NCBI RefSeq assembly: GCF_000764225.1
Contig: NZ_JQED01000037.1
Span: 62,001 to 126,000 of the forward strand
DNA length: 64,000 nucleotides
Origin: Colwellia psychrerythraea
GTDB taxonomy: Bacteria; Pseudomonadota; Gammaproteobacteria; Enterobacterales; Alteromonadaceae
Direction of reading: 5' to 3'
In this document: in pieces, positions 1-9,528 of the stretch
Numbering within the stretch: the first letter of the stretch is position 1
Layout of the letters: each line of letters begins with the position of its first letter
Made by a program: the position numbers and the translations under genes
Notes under the pieces: generated by a model
Databases searched by the model: none
What the model was told of the DNA's origin: nothing
The model's input: only the letters and a program-made list of their open reading frames with translations

Positions 1-1
1 A

Positions 2-3000
2 ATTATTACGTCAGCGACAATTGACCCCCAACGCTTTGCAAAACACTTTGCGACTAGAAACGGCGTACCTGCACCGATTATTGAAGTCTCGGGCAGAACA
101 TTCCCTGTTGAAATGCGTTATCGACCGCTAAATGACCGTACGATGAATGATGATGATGACCAATCATCGCAAGAGATTGATATTATCAGTGGTATATTGT
201 CAGCAGTGGACGAGTTAAGTGATTGTGGTAATGGTGATATTCTTATTTTTCTTAATGGTGAACGTGAAATACGTGATACAGCCGCTGCGTTGAACAAGGC
301 CAATTTACGGCACACTAATATCTTACCTTTATATGCACGCTTAACCGTTAGTGAACAAAATCAAATATTCAAACCTCATAGTGGCCGTAATATTGTATTA
401 GCCACTAACGTTGCGGAAACAAGTTTAACCGTGCCTGGAATTAAATATGTCATTGATCCAGGTACGGCACGTATTTCACGTTATAGTTACCGAACAAAAG
501 TGCAACGTTTACCTATTGAACCCGTTTCACAGGCGAGTGCTAATCAACGTTCTGGTCGATGTGGGCGTGTTTCTGAAGGTATTTGTATTCGCTTATATTC
601 AGAAGATGATTATAAAAGTCGCGCAGAATTTACCGACCCAGAAATATTACGTACTAATTTAGCAACAGTCATATTGCAAATGCATGCACTGGATTTAGGT
701 AATATTGCTAATTTCCCCTTTGTTGAAGCACCTGATAATAGAAATATCACCGATGGTGTTCGTTTATTAGAAGAAATTGCTGCGGTTGAAAGCATAGATA
801 CTCCTAAGAAGGCAAACAGAAATACCCCTAAAGGCCAACGAACAAGTTCATCAACTCAATTGACAAAATCAGGTCGTTTATTAGCTAAATTTCCAATTGA
901 TCCACGTTTAGCCAAAATGGTTATTAGTGCGATTGAGTTTGGTTGTATTGAGCAAATTTTGATTATCGTGAGTGCGTTAAGTATTCAAGACCCACGTGAA
1001 AGGCCACACGAAAAACAACAACTTAGTGATGAGAAACACAGTCGATTTAAAAATAAGTCATCTGACTTTATAAGTCTGCTTAATCTCTGGCAGTATATTA
1101 ACGAGCAGAAAAAAGACTTAACACAAAACCAATTTAGAAAGCTGTGTCAACGCGAGTTTCTGTCTTATGTTCGTTTACGTGAATGGCAAGATATTTTCAG
1201 TCAATTAAAGTTGACGCTAAAAGAACAAAACATAGCATTGACATCGATTGATTATCAATTTTCTATGGCAAATGTTCAACAAGGTCAAGAAGCCGTAGAC
1301 AAAGCAAAAGAGACGGAGCAAGAATCAGCGCTAGTACCTGTACATCAAGCACTGTTATCAGGCTTGCTTAGTCATATAGGTCAACAAGATGAAAACCGCG
1401 AATATAAAGGCGCGCGCGGTATGAAATTCTTTATCTTCCCAGGCTCAGCCTTAGCTAAAAAATCACCTAAATGGTTAATGTCTGCTGAATTGGTTGAAAC
1501 AAGCCGGCTATTTGCGCGGATGAACGCTAAGATTGACCCATTATGGCTCGAACCGCTTGCCCAGCACTTGGTTAAGCGAAACTACAGTGAACCGCATTGG
1601 GAGAAAAAACAAGGCGCTGTCATGGCCTTTGAACACGTGACTTTATATGGTTTAAGCATTGTTAGTAAACGTAAAATCAATTTTAAGGCAATAGAGCCTG
1701 CGACCTGTAGAGAAATCTTTATTCGTGAAGCATTAGTCAATGGTGACTGTGTTATTAAAGAAAAATTCTTAAGTAAAAATCAGCAATTGGTAGAAAGTAT
1801 CGAAGAGCTTGAACAAAAGGCTCGTCGTAGAGATTTTCTCATTGATGAACAGCACTTAGTTGATTTTTACAGTAACAAAATTCCTGAGACCGTAAGTTGT
1901 CAACGTAGCTTTCTTGCCTGGTGGAAAAAAGCTAAGCGAGAGAATGCACAATTATTAGATTTTAGTAAAGCTTTCTTGTTGAATGAATCGTCGAATGAGT
2001 TGAGTGCAGCAGAGTACCCCGATGTTTGGCAACAAGAGGGTATTACTTTGCCGTTGACTTATCATTTTAGCCCAGGTGATATTGATGATGGTATTAGCGT
2101 GATCTTGCCCATCGCCTTATTAAATCAGGTGCAGGACGTTGGTTTTGATTGGTTGATTCCTGCATTACGCGATGAGTTAGCTATCGCATTGATTAAAGCT
2201 TTGCCTAAAACATTGAGGCGTAATTTTGTTCCGGCACCGAACTATGCGCAAGCTTGTTTAGCAGCAATGCCTGCTGAGCAGGGCTCTTTACAAAGTGCAT
2301 TAGCAAAACAGTTATTAAGAATGACAGGGGTACGCTTACCTGAAGATGCTTGGCAGAACATTGCATTACCAATTCATTTAACCATGAACTTTAAAGTTGT
2401 CGATGAAAAGGGCAAATTGATAAAGCAGGGCAGAGACTTAAATAAACTTAAAGCAGAGCTACAAGGTAAGGTTAAAGCATCGATTAAACAGGTTGCTGAA
2501 AAAGGAATCGAACAAGCTGGTTTAACTCAGTGGGACTTTGGTACACTGCCTAAAGGTTATGAAAAAAGCGTTGCGAATATAACGATTAAGGCATTTCCTG
2601 CACTTGTTGATCATAAAAAAAGTGTCGCTATTGAGCTTTTTGAACAAGAGCAACATGCACAAGAAGCTATGTTGAAAGGGCTTAGTCGACTTATTTTATT
2701 AAATATTCCAACGCCATTAAAATATTTACAGGAAAAACTGCCCAATAAAGCCAAATTAGGCTTATATTTCAATCCTTTTGGTTCGATCAATGAGTTATTA
2801 CAAGATTGTATTCAAGGGGCTTGTTTGTTTTTGGTTCAGCAATTTTCTACAAAACAAAATGATGGTTTGCTTCCTCGAGAAGAAAAGCAATTTGCACAAT
2901 GTTGTGATTATGTTAGGGCTGAAATAGCTGATTGTGTACTCACAGCAGCGATAAAAGTTGAGCGTGCTTTAACATTACGTCATGAAATTACTAAAAAAAT

Positions 3001-3391
3001 GAAAGGTAGTGTGCCTTTAAATGTTATTCAATCTCATGGTGATATAAAACTGCAATGCGAGCAGTTAGTCTTTAAAGGTTTTGTTAGCGACTCGGGTTTA
3101 AGTAAATTGGATGATATCATTAGGTATTTACAAGGCATGTTACGCCGTTTAGAAAAGCTGCCAAGTGACCCTAATCAAGATCGATTAAAGCTTATTGAAG
3201 TATCAAAAGTGAATGATATGTATCAGATGATTATCAAAAAACAACGAAAAGATAAACCAATAGACAATGAATTACTTGCTACGCGTTGGTTAATTGAAGA
3301 ACTCAGAATCTCATTGTTTGCTCAAAATCTTGGTACCTCAACACCAGTATCCGTTAAACGAATTCTAAATTACTTAAAAGATTTTTCTTAA
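2..3391 (+). CDS. hrpA: ATP-dependent RNA helicase HrpA, 5'-truncated by the window
   Basis: This is the C-terminal part of the DEAH-box RNA helicase HrpA, which in Escherichia coli is linked to mRNA processing and rescue of stalled ribosomes. The frame is open from base 2, before the first ATG at 113: the first codons read IITSATID, helicase motif III (SAT), followed by RFAKHF and IIEVSGRTFPVEMRYRP, all HrpA-like. Motif V (TNVAETSLTVPGI) lies near base 410 and motif VI (QRSGRCGR) near base 545. The HA2, OB-fold and large HrpA-specific C-terminal (DUF3418) regions follow. About 1,130 of an expected 1,300 residues are present; the DEAH box and Walker A lie outside the window. It ends in TAA with no clear hairpin before the next gene. 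Identification is firm. Confidence 0.95.
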   Translation: MITSATIDPQRFAKHFATRNGVPAPIIEVSGRTFPVEMRYRPLNDRTMNDDDDQSSQEIDIISGILSAVDELSDCGNGDILIFLNGEREIRDTAAALNKANLRHTNILPLYARLTVSEQNQIFKPHSGRNIVLATNVAETSLTVPGIKYVIDPGTARISRYSYRTKVQRLPIEPVSQASANQRSGRCGRVSEGICIRLYSEDDYKSRAEFTDPEILRTNLATVILQMHALDLGNIANFPFVEAPDNRNITDGVRLLEEIAAVESIDTPKKANRNTPKGQRTSSSTQLTKSGRLLAKFPIDPRLAKMVISAIEFGCIEQILIIVSALSIQDPRERPHEKQQLSDEKHSRFKNKSSDFISLLNLWQYINEQKKDLTQNQFRKLCQREFLSYVRLREWQDIFSQLKLTLKEQNIALTSIDYQFSMANVQQGQEAVDKAKETEQESALVPVHQALLSGLLSHIGQQDENREYKGARGMKFFIFPGSALAKKSPKWLMSAELVETSRLFARMNAKIDPLWLEPLAQHLVKRNYSEPHWEKKQGAVMAFEHVTLYGLSIVSKRKINFKAIEPATCREIFIREALVNGDCVIKEKFLSKNQQLVESIEELEQKARRRDFLIDEQHLVDFYSNKIPETVSCQRSFLAWWKKAKRENAQLLDFSKAFLLNESSNELSAAEYPDVWQQEGITLPLTYHFSPGDIDDGISVILPIALLNQVQDVGFDWLIPALRDELAIALIKALPKTLRRNFVPAPNYAQACLAAMPAEQGSLQSALAKQLLRMTGVRLPEDAWQNIALPIHLTMNFKVVDEKGKLIKQGRDLNKLKAELQGKVKASIKQVAEKGIEQAGLTQWDFGTLPKGYEKSVANITIKAFPALVDHKKSVAIELFEQEQHAQEAMLKGLSRLILLNIPTPLKYLQEKLPNKAKLGLYFNPFGSINELLQDCIQGACLFLVQQFSTKQNDGLLPREEKQFAQCCDYVRAEIADCVLTAAIKVERALTLRHEITKKMKGSVPLNVIQSHGDIKLQCEQLVFKGFVSDSGLSKLDDIIRYLQGMLRRLEKLPSDPNQDRLKLIEVSKVNDMYQMIIKKQRKDKPIDNELLATRWLIEELRISLFAQNLGTSTPVSVKRILNYLKDFS

Positions 3392-3564
3392 CTAAGCCTA
3401 ACTGAGTTACAGAGCTAAGCCTTGAATTACTAATCTGGCTAATCATCAGTTTATTTGTCAGAAAGTTAATTTGATCAAGCTTTTACTTCTTTATTACTGT
3501 GAGTTGACACATCAGTCATTGCTCAGTATAAATAATAGAGATACATATCTATTTTGGAGAGCTC

Positions 3565-3864
3565 ATGAAGGATTTTGATGATAAACGTGATTATTACCGG
3601 ATGATGATTAACAGTGAAGTTGTTGTTACTGTGATAGATGACGAAGTAAACAGTCAACTATCTGCGACTTGTCGTGACTTAAGTGCGACGGGAATGGCGT
3701 TTGAAATTGAGCACCCTTTAGCAATATCTACCCATGTCAGAGTGAGAGTCGATTCTGCCAGCAGTCAAATACAAGCCCTTGATATTCGTGGCCGTGTTGT
3801 ACGCATTGAAGAAGAGAGTAAAAATTTTTATCTGATTGGCATCGCAATTGAAGAAATAGATTAG
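3565..3864 (+). CDS. Single-domain PilZ protein (probable c-di-GMP receptor)
   Basis: A 99-residue protein made of one PilZ domain. Both parts of the c-di-GMP binding signature are visible: RxxxR at residues 8-12 (RDYYR) and DLSATG at about 38-43, matching (D/N)xSxxG. This predicts a cytoplasmic protein that binds cyclic di-GMP and signals through a partner. No output domain is attached, so the target cannot be read from sequence. The start has a GGAGAG ribosome site about 4-9 bases upstream of ATG. It stands alone between hrpA and a hairpin terminator. A second, different PilZ protein lies at 58960-59286. Confidence 0.85.
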   Translation: MKDFDDKRDYYRMMINSEVVVTVIDDEVNSQLSATCRDLSATGMAFEIEHPLAISTHVRVRVDSASSQIQALDIRGRVVRIEEESKNFYLIGIAIEEID

Positions 3865-3887
3865 CAGTAATGTGATTGCTACAGAGA

Positions 3888-3919
3888 CTAAAAAGCCAGA
3901 GTTTACTCTGGCTTTTTAG
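3888..3919. terminator. Bidirectional Rho-independent terminator
   Basis: The inverted repeat CTAAAAAGCCAGAG / CTCTGGCTTTTTAG has a short loop, with T-rich ends on both strands. It sits between the convergent PilZ gene and rlmI and can serve both. Confidence 0.85.
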
Positions 3920-3949
3920 TTTTTAGGTTAAGTGAAGTCGTCAACGACG

Positions 3950-5140
3950 CTACTCAACTTGGCAAACCAAGCCCTTTAAATAATAACCTTCAGGGTAGTT
4001 TGATGAGATAGGGTGATCTGCTGCTTGTTGTAATCGCTCAACAAAATATACATTACGCCTTGCATCTAAAGCAGCGTCAGCAACGACCTTTTGAAATAAA
4101 CTTGCTTCCATTAATCCAGAGCAAGAAAAGGTTAATAATAAGCCACCGGGCTTTAATAATTGCATAGCGAGCATATTAATATCTTTATAACCCCGGCAGG
4201 CGCCAGTTAATTGAGCTTTTGATTCAACAAACTTTGGTGGGTCAAGGATGATCATGTCAAAACGGCGCTTATCTTCACGGTATTTTCGTAATAATTTGAA
4301 AACATCCTCTTTAACAAAAGAAACATTGCTATCAGATAAACCATTTAAAGCTAAGTTGCGCTTACCCATGTCAAGTGCTGCTTGTGATACGTCCACATTA
4401 ATCACTTCTTTGGCATCATTTGCCGCACAGTGTAGTGAGAAGGTACTGGTATAAGAGAAGCAGTTTAAAATAGTTTTACCTTTTGCAAACTTACCTGCTG
4501 CAAGTCGTGAATCTCGTTGATCTAAATAAAATCCAGTTTTGTGTCCCGTGGCTATATCAACATGAATTTTGATACCGTGCTCTTCTATGATGCACTCAGT
4601 AGAGTCTTGAGGCTCAGTTAACCAACCTGTGGTAGGCTCTAAACCCTCCTTTTTACGAACATCGACATCGGAACGTTCATAAATATGACAACCTGGGTAT
4701 AATTCAGTTAGACAATTAACTAGGGTGTAGCGATGAAAATCAGCACCGGCGCTAAGTAATTGGCAAACGACAAAGTTATCGTATTTATCAATAGTGATCC
4801 CAGGTAAGCCATCGGATTCCCCAGCAATGAGACGATAGCCAGTTAACTTGCCTTGCTTTATAAACCAGTCTCGTCTTGTTTGAGCATTCTTCAATTTATT
4901 AAAGAAAAATTCACGATCAATTTCTTGATGCTCGTCAAAGCTCCAGACTCTAATTCTAATTTGTGATTCAGGAGAGTAGGCGCCTTTTGCTAACCAATTA
5001 CCTTTGCTATCGAATACATCAACAGTATCCCCAAGCATTGGTTTACCTTTAACTTTGTTTATAGCTTTCGAAAAAATCCATGGGTGTTTACGTAATAAAG
5101 ATTTTTCACGACCAACATTTAAAGAAATTCTTGCTGACAT
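3950..5140 (-). CDS. rlmI: 23S rRNA (cytosine-1962-C5)-methyltransferase RlmI
   Basis: A 396-residue SAM-dependent RNA methyltransferase of the RlmI (YccW) family, which makes m5C1962 in 23S rRNA. An N-terminal PUA-like RNA-binding region (about residues 1-80, [12 protein letters not shown]) comes first. The Rossmann methyltransferase follows with motif I at [12 protein letters not shown], an acidic ribose-binding stretch at [12 protein letters not shown], the catalytic-loop DPPKFV, and FSCSGLM near the end, where the catalytic cysteine of this family lies. Length matches the family (396 in E. coli). The gene is leftward and monocistronic, ending at the shared terminator. The [12 protein letters not shown] segment is a strong family marker. 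Confidence 0.95.
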   Translation of the reverse strand: MSARISLNVGREKSLLRKHPWIFSKAINKVKGKPMLGDTVDVFDSKGNWLAKGAYSPESQIRIRVWSFDEHQEIDREFFFNKLKNAQTRRDWFIKQGKLTGYRLIAGESDGLPGITIDKYDNFVVCQLLSAGADFHRYTLVNCLTELYPGCHIYERSDVDVRKKEGLEPTTGWLTEPQDSTECIIEEHGIKIHVDIATGHKTGFYLDQRDSRLAAGKFAKGKTILNCFSYTSTFSLHCAANDAKEVINVDVSQAALDMGKRNLALNGLSDSNVSFVKEDVFKLLRKYREDKRRFDMIILDPPKFVESKAQLTGACRGYKDINMLAMQLLKPGGLLLTFSCSGLMEASLFQKVVADAALDARRNVYFVERLQQAADHPISSNYPEGYYLKGLVCQVE

Positions 5141-5289
5141 AGGTCTATACTTACTTTTAATGAATAAATAAGCGTGTATTAAACAAGGTTATTTATTCTG
5201 TGGAAGAGAATTTGCGTCGATTCTAGTCAATGACAAGCTTGGGTGCAAACTTTACTGATAATAATACTGATTTAAGAAGAGAAATACGT

Positions 5290-5559
5290 ATGAATGTTAG
5301 TTATATTGCTCATATTTCAGGAAGGGTGCAAGGGGTTTACTTTAGAGCCTCATCTCAGCAACAGGCCATCGAATATAGTTTAAGCGGCTATGCGCGTAAT
5401 CTAGCCGATGGTGATGTAGAAGTACTGCTCTGTGGTGAGGAAGATAATATTGAAAAAATGCTAGCCTGGTTGGCTCATGGCCCAGAACAAGCACAAGTAA
5501 CTGAAATTCAACATAAAAAAGTACCTTGGCAAGAACATAATTTTTTCTCAATAGGGTAA
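5290..5559 (+). CDS. acyP: Acylphosphatase
   Basis: An 89-residue acylphosphatase that hydrolyses the carboxyl-phosphate bond of acyl phosphates in the cytoplasm. The family signature is present: ISGRVQGVYFRASSQQQA, which holds the phosphate-binding loop and catalytic Arg, and the downstream GYARNLADGDVEV, which holds the catalytic Asn. The frame is open from 5230, but I chose ATG 5290: it has AGAAGAGA upstream and gives the normal 90-residue length, while the extra 20 residues match nothing in the family. The gene is divergent from rlmI, with about 150 bases between the two starts. Confidence 0.93.
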   Translation: MNVSYIAHISGRVQGVYFRASSQQQAIEYSLSGYARNLADGDVEVLLCGEEDNIEKMLAWLAHGPEQAQVTEIQHKKVPWQEHNFFSIG

Positions 5560-5604
5560 TGCTTGTTGCCAAGGGTATTCTCAAAAATTGATGGTATAAA
5601 TGCG

Positions 5605-5814
5605 TTATGGCCGAACAAAGCTAAAGCGCTTTAGTGTTTTACCATCTCGTTCAATGATTTCATCAAACATGGCTAACGGGCGTAACCAAATATCCTCTTT
5701 ATTCTCTAGAGGGTGATAAACCACCATATATTCTTCAGTTTCACTATGCCTAGCGATATGGAGTACTTGGTAATAATTACCTTTGAAATGCTGATATGTG
5801 CCAATTTTTAACAT
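5605..5814 (-). CDS. DUF1653 family protein
   Basis: A 69-residue protein of the DUF1653 type, small and probably cytoplasmic. The pattern is characteristic: an N-terminal GTYQHFKGNYYQVLHIARHSET, then YHPLENKEDIWLRPLAMFDE, then a basic tail ending KRFSFVRP. The fold resembles a small beta barrel, and no biochemical role is established. It is leftward, about 30 bases downstream of a lipoprotein gene, and probably shares its transcript. No signal peptide or membrane segment is seen. Confidence 0.8.
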   Translation of the reverse strand: MLKIGTYQHFKGNYYQVLHIARHSETEEYMVVYHPLENKEDIWLRPLAMFDEIIERDGKTLKRFSFVRP

Positions 5815-5847
5815 TATTTAATCTTATTCGTTTTGTATGGGGAAATT

Positions 5848-6294
5848 TTAAAAGGGATCTTTTAATACTTTATCAATAAACCACTCGCCATCACGTTGGA
5901 CAAACGCTAGCCGTTTAACATCCTTAATACGGTTATTATGATAATAGCCATCAAAATAGATGGTGATATTTGCATTATCTTTAAATTGTTCACGTACCTT
6001 AACACCTGCACTGTCTGGTTTAATTTCAACCTTGTCGAAAGACATATTAAATAAGTGGCGTGCTACCGCGCCAGGTGAACGATAATGAAGAATAAGCCGT
6101 GCTAATTGTGGATTACAGACTGAAGCTGCTTTTTCTACATTCTTTTCATTATAAAGAGCGTCAAAGAAAGCGATAGCAACTAATTCTGGGTTATCAACCG
6201 ACGTTATTTTTTTTGAATTATCTTCACCACAAGCCGTTAATAAAGTGAGAGAACATAATAACAGTACTAAAAAACTGTTTTTTAAATGATGCAT
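5848..6294 (-). CDS. Putative lipoprotein of unknown function
   Basis: A 148-residue protein with a clear lipoprotein signal: MHHLKNS, a hydrophobic run FLVLLLCSLTLL, then lipobox LTAC with the acylated cysteine near residue 22. Glu-Asp follow the cysteine, so it does not carry the strict Asp+2 inner-membrane retention signal and could reach the outer membrane. The mature part (IAFFDALYNEKNVEKAASVC, then alternating beta strands ending in DGEWFIDKVL) resembles the SnoaL/DUF4878-type cystatin-like fold, but I do not recognise a named family. It lies upstream of the DUF1653 gene on the same strand, with a likely shared transcript. Confidence 0.75.
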   Translation of the reverse strand: MHHLKNSFLVLLLCSLTLLTACGEDNSKKITSVDNPELVAIAFFDALYNEKNVEKAASVCNPQLARLILHYRSPGAVARHLFNMSFDKVEIKPDSAGVKVREQFKDNANITIYFDGYYHNNRIKDVKRLAFVQRDGEWFIDKVLKDPF

Positions 6295-6381
6295 GCAAGT
6301 AAGTCAACAAGGGGAGGATTATTCAATAATAGCGTAATTACTTTGTTAAAGTGAAGCTAAATCTTAGTGCTAGTTTTTATC

Positions 6382-6406
6382 AAAAAAAAGGCACCTAAGT
6401 GCCTTT
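6382..6406 (-). terminator. Rho-independent terminator of cysK
   Basis: On the minus strand, AAAGGCACTTAGGTGCCTTT forms a GC-containing stem followed by a long T run. It lies about 37 bases past the cysK stop codon. Confidence 0.85.
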
Positions 6407-6442
6407 AATAAAATCGAGGTATAAATTTATCTAATTATCAAA

Positions 6443-7423
6443 TTACTGAACAAGTTCTTTATCACTAAAGCTTTCAGTAAAAAGCGCACTTGATAAGTAA
6501 CGTTCTGCTGAACTTGGTAGAATCACAACGATATTTTTATCTTTATTTTCAGGAAGCTCTGCATGACGTTTTGCGGCAATTACGGCTGCGCCAGATGAAA
6601 TACCAGCAAGAATACCTTCTTCTTTCATCAAACGATGTGCCATTGCGAAAGCATCTTCATTTGAAACAAGCTCAACAGCATCGACCATATCAAGATCTAA
6701 ATTGCCAGGAACAAAACCAGCACCGATACCTTGGATTTTATGAGGACCAGGTGTTAGTTCTTCACCAGCAAGTGCCTGAGTAATCACTGGAGAGTCTGTA
6801 GGCTCGACAGCTATCGTTTGAATTGCTTTACCTTTGGTAAGTTTCAGGTAACGACTTGTGCCTGTAAGTGTGCCACCGGTACCTACACCAGCAACAAAAA
6901 TATCAACGTTACCATCGGTATCATTCCAAATTTCAGGGCCAGTGGTTTCTTCATGAATTTTTGGGTTAGCAGGGTTATCAAATTGGCCTAATAAGACATA
7001 TTTTTCTGGATCTGAATCTTTAAGCTCTTGCGCTTTAGCAATTGCTCCGCCCATACCTTTCGCACCATCGGTAAGCTCTACTTTAGCACCTAAAGCCGAT
7101 AATAATTTACGACGCTCTAAACTCATAGTGCTAGGCATGGTTAACGTAATACCGTAACCACGTGCTGCAGCAACAAATGCTAATGCGATACCTGTGTTGC
7201 CACTAGTCGGCTCTACAATTTCTTTGCCAGGGCTTAATAAACCTTTTTCTTCAGCATCCCAAACCATGCTTGCGCCGATACGGCATTTCACGCTGAAGCT
7301 TGGATTTCTAGCTTCGATTTTGGCATATACATTAGCGCCATTTTCAACATCAATCACGCGGTTTAATTTTACCAGAGGTGTATTGCCTATAGCTGTGGTG
7401 TTGTCTTCGAAGATTTTAGACAT
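6443..7423 (-). CDS. cysK: Cysteine synthase A (O-acetylserine sulfhydrylase)
   Basis: A 326-residue PLP enzyme that makes L-cysteine from O-acetylserine and sulfide, the last step of assimilatory sulfate reduction. The PLP lysine is K46 in SFSVKCRIG. The substrate loop PTSGNTG lies at 72-78, the glycine-rich phosphate loop at [11 protein letters not shown], and GISSGAA near 278. The sequence is closer to CysK than CysM ([15 protein letters not shown]). It is monocistronic, with its own terminator. The upstream 140 bases hold a 12-bp palindrome (7511-7522), but I cannot show a CysB site there. Confidence 0.95.
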   Translation of the reverse strand: MSKIFEDNTTAIGNTPLVKLNRVIDVENGANVYAKIEARNPSFSVKCRIGASMVWDAEEKGLLSPGKEIVEPTSGNTGIALAFVAAARGYGITLTMPSTMSLERRKLLSALGAKVELTDGAKGMGGAIAKAQELKDSDPEKYVLLGQFDNPANPKIHEETTGPEIWNDTDGNVDIFVAGVGTGGTLTGTSRYLKLTKGKAIQTIAVEPTDSPVITQALAGEELTPGPHKIQGIGAGFVPGNLDLDMVDAVELVSNEDAFAMAHRLMKEEGILAGISSGAAVIAAKRHAELPENKDKNIVVILPSSAERYLSSALFTESFSDKELVQ

Positions 7424-7510
7424 ATTGATTCCTGTGAATTAGTAACTTTAATAGCTTAATGTTAGCTAGTTGTTATGAAAAAAGAAGTTATATTTTGTTA
7501 TAAGTTATAC

Positions 7511-7522
7511 TGCTATATAGCA
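7511..7522. promoter_or_regulatory. 12-bp perfect palindrome upstream of cysK
   Basis: TGCTATATAGCA is a perfect palindrome about 90 bases upstream of the cysK start, in an AT-rich region with TATAAC-like hexamers. It could be an operator or only part of an AT-rich promoter. No regulator can be assigned. Confidence 0.3.
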
Positions 7523-7567
7523 AAAAGGTATAGAAAGCTCATTTTCTGATATTACACAAATATTATG

Positions 7568-7990
7568 TTAGTGTTCTGTTCTTTTTGCTTTTAATTGTAA
7601 CATTCCTTGCTGGTCAAACATTGATAACTCTCCATTGTTGACTTGAAAGCGTTTAACTTTACTGAGCGACTGTAAAAAAATAGCTTCTTGCTTCATTAGC
7701 GCAGGCGCACACATTTTTCTAGTTGTTGCTATTGGTGCTATTTTTAGCGTGCTGTTATGTGAGCTATAACTAGTTGAAATGTTATTACATGACGCTGAAC
7801 CTGACAATTTATTTTCTTCTGAAAAGACAAGTTTAGCCTTACTGTTAGCAATAACGGGTTTATCTTGGATAGCACTAACCATCCAACTCCCTGCTAACCT
7901 TTCTGGAGGCGGCAGCGATGGAGAACTGTTGCAAGCGCTCAAGATTGTTGAGACAGTCAATAATAATAAGAGTTGTCTGATGCCTTTCAT
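7568..7990 (-). CDS. META-domain lipoprotein (HslJ-like)
   Basis: A 140-residue predicted lipoprotein with a META domain, the fold of E. coli HslJ. From ATG 7990 it starts MKGIRQLLLLLTVSTILSAC, a basic n-region, hydrophobic core and lipobox ending in cysteine 20. The mature part has the META pattern: GSWMVSAIQDKPV, then the conserved LSGSASCNNISTSY, MCAPALMKQEAIFLQSL, and a closing beta strand LSMFDQQGMLQLK. The frame is open to 8074, but ATG 7990 has AGGAAT upstream and starts the signal peptide correctly. META proteins are often linked to envelope stress, novobiocin resistance or inhibitor binding; the role here is unknown. It is leftward, about 145 bases upstream of cysK, and probably separate. 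Confidence 0.85.
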   Translation of the reverse strand: MKGIRQLLLLLTVSTILSACNSSPSLPPPERLAGSWMVSAIQDKPVIANSKAKLVFSEENKLSGSASCNNISTSYSSHNSTLKIAPIATTRKMCAPALMKQEAIFLQSLSKVKRFQVNNGELSMFDQQGMLQLKAKRTEH

Positions 7991-8262
7991 AAAATTCCTG
8001 TATTGTATTGTATGACTTTTAAAACATGTGAATAACGTTATTGTCAGTGTTATGCAATTATATATAAAACTCAAGTGCTTAGTTTATTAATTTTGCTTAA
8101 ATGGCTGTTTGCCTTAGTCATTTGTTATTATTTCATCTTATTTGATAAATGTTATTTACCATAAAAATACATTTAATGAATCAAATGAAGTTGTTGGTCA
8201 ATAAAAGTTGTTGGCGTATAATCTTATTTTTTGTTGTCCCTTTACTTATTAAGGAATAGACT

Positions 8263-8997
8263 TTGCCTTTCTCTCCAGTCGATATGTTAGCTTTATCTGT
8301 TTTTATTGTTGCTTGGTACGGCTATACCGTATTCGCACGTAGAAAAGCCAAGACAACAGATTGTATTGCTCGCTCATTACATCAACATCGAATCCATTGG
8401 ATGTATGAGGTTATTTCTCGTGAAGTGAGAGTTTCAGAAGCGGCTCTACTGGCTAATTTAGAACGTAATATTGCTTTTTTTGCCTCGAGTACGCTATTAA
8501 TTCTAGCGGGTCTATTTACCTTATTCGCCAAAGTTGAAACCTTAGAAGTTGTTATTTCGTCATTACCTTTTGCTGCTGAAGTGAACCACTTAGCGATACA
8601 ATTAAAACTCAGTTTATTAGCATTTATTTTTGTACTTTCTTTTTTCCAATTTACTTGGTCTATGCGTCAATACGGCTTTTTAAATGTAATGATAGGGGCA
8701 ACACCTTTTGACCTATCAGGTTCAAATGAAAATTTAACCGCGTATGCAAAGCAAATGGCTATTGTGCAAGACCAAGCTGCGCACTCATATAACTATGGAT
8801 TAAGATCTTATTACTTTGCGCTCGCCGCTATGTGTTGGTTTTTCCACCCTTTTTTATTGATATTTATGAGCTTATGGGTTGTTTATACCTTATTTACACG
8901 AGAATTTAACTCCAAGGCCGTTAAAGCAATCACTACTGCCCAAAGTTTGTTACATCAAGAACGTCAATTAAGGGATGAGAAAACACCAGGTGTCTAA
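8263..8997 (+). CDS. DUF599 family inner-membrane protein
   Basis: A 244-residue integral membrane protein of the DUF599 family, function unknown. It has four or five hydrophobic segments: about residues 8-25 (MLALSVFIVAWYGYTVFA), 68-88, 110-132, and a long pair at 180-215. The internal pattern HQHRIHWMYEVISRE followed by NLERNIAFFASSTLLILAGL is typical of the family. The start is TTG at 8263 with AAGGAAT upstream; no ATG fits the N-terminus. It overlaps the next gene by 23 bases, so the two membrane proteins are probably translationally coupled. Confidence 0.85.
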   Translation: MPFSPVDMLALSVFIVAWYGYTVFARRKAKTTDCIARSLHQHRIHWMYEVISREVRVSEAALLANLERNIAFFASSTLLILAGLFTLFAKVETLEVVISSLPFAAEVNHLAIQLKLSLLAFIFVLSFFQFTWSMRQYGFLNVMIGATPFDLSGSNENLTAYAKQMAIVQDQAAHSYNYGLRSYYFALAAMCWFFHPFLLIFMSLWVVYTLFTREFNSKAVKAITTAQSLLHQERQLRDEKTPGV

Positions 8998-9478
8998 GAA
9001 ATACCAAGAATATTCTCTTGAAGACTTTGATAAGTTTGACTGCTTGAAATTGTCAAAGCACTTTTATTTAGTATTGCTATTCGTCCTGCGGGGTTATTTA
9101 GTATGGCTTATGTCAGTTACTAATATGAAAGATAGAGTAGCGACCATGCAGTGGATATACCCAGAAACAAATTTATTCTTTTTGAGCTTGGTCTCTGGGG
9201 TTATTGGTTTATTTGTTGTGGTTATTATCAGTTTGCGTAAACCAAACTCTGCAAATTGGGTAAAAACCATTTGGCCCCATAGTCGAAGTATGTTGGTGGT
9301 GGCGTTAATTTTTGACTTTAGCATCAATCTCATTGGTTTTTTCTACTGGCAAATATCATCAATTACATGGTTAGTGTGTCAAGGGCTAATAAGCTCTGCA
9401 TTAATTGTATTATGTTTTACTAGTAAACGTATGCAAATAAACTTAATCGAATTCCCCCAAGCATTACCCGAAAAATAA
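8975..9478 (+). CDS. DUF2919 family inner-membrane protein (YfeZ-like)
   Basis: A 167-residue membrane protein resembling DUF2919/YfeZ. A short cytoplasmic N-terminus with the family-like YSLEDFDKFDCLKLSKHFY precedes four hydrophobic segments (about residues 31-47, 67-88, 108-125 and 131-148). The ATG lies inside the end of the DUF599 gene, 23 bases before its stop, so they are likely co-translated. Function is unknown; family assignment rests on the N-terminal motif and topology. Confidence 0.75.
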   Translation: MRKHQVSKKYQEYSLEDFDKFDCLKLSKHFYLVLLFVLRGYLVWLMSVTNMKDRVATMQWIYPETNLFFLSLVSGVIGLFVVVIISLRKPNSANWVKTIWPHSRSMLVVALIFDFSINLIGFFYWQISSITWLVCQGLISSALIVLCFTSKRMQINLIEFPQALPEK

Positions 9479-9528
9479 AGACAAAGTCACTAGTTAATCG
9501 TGACTAATTTTACAGAGAAGGCTCGTCA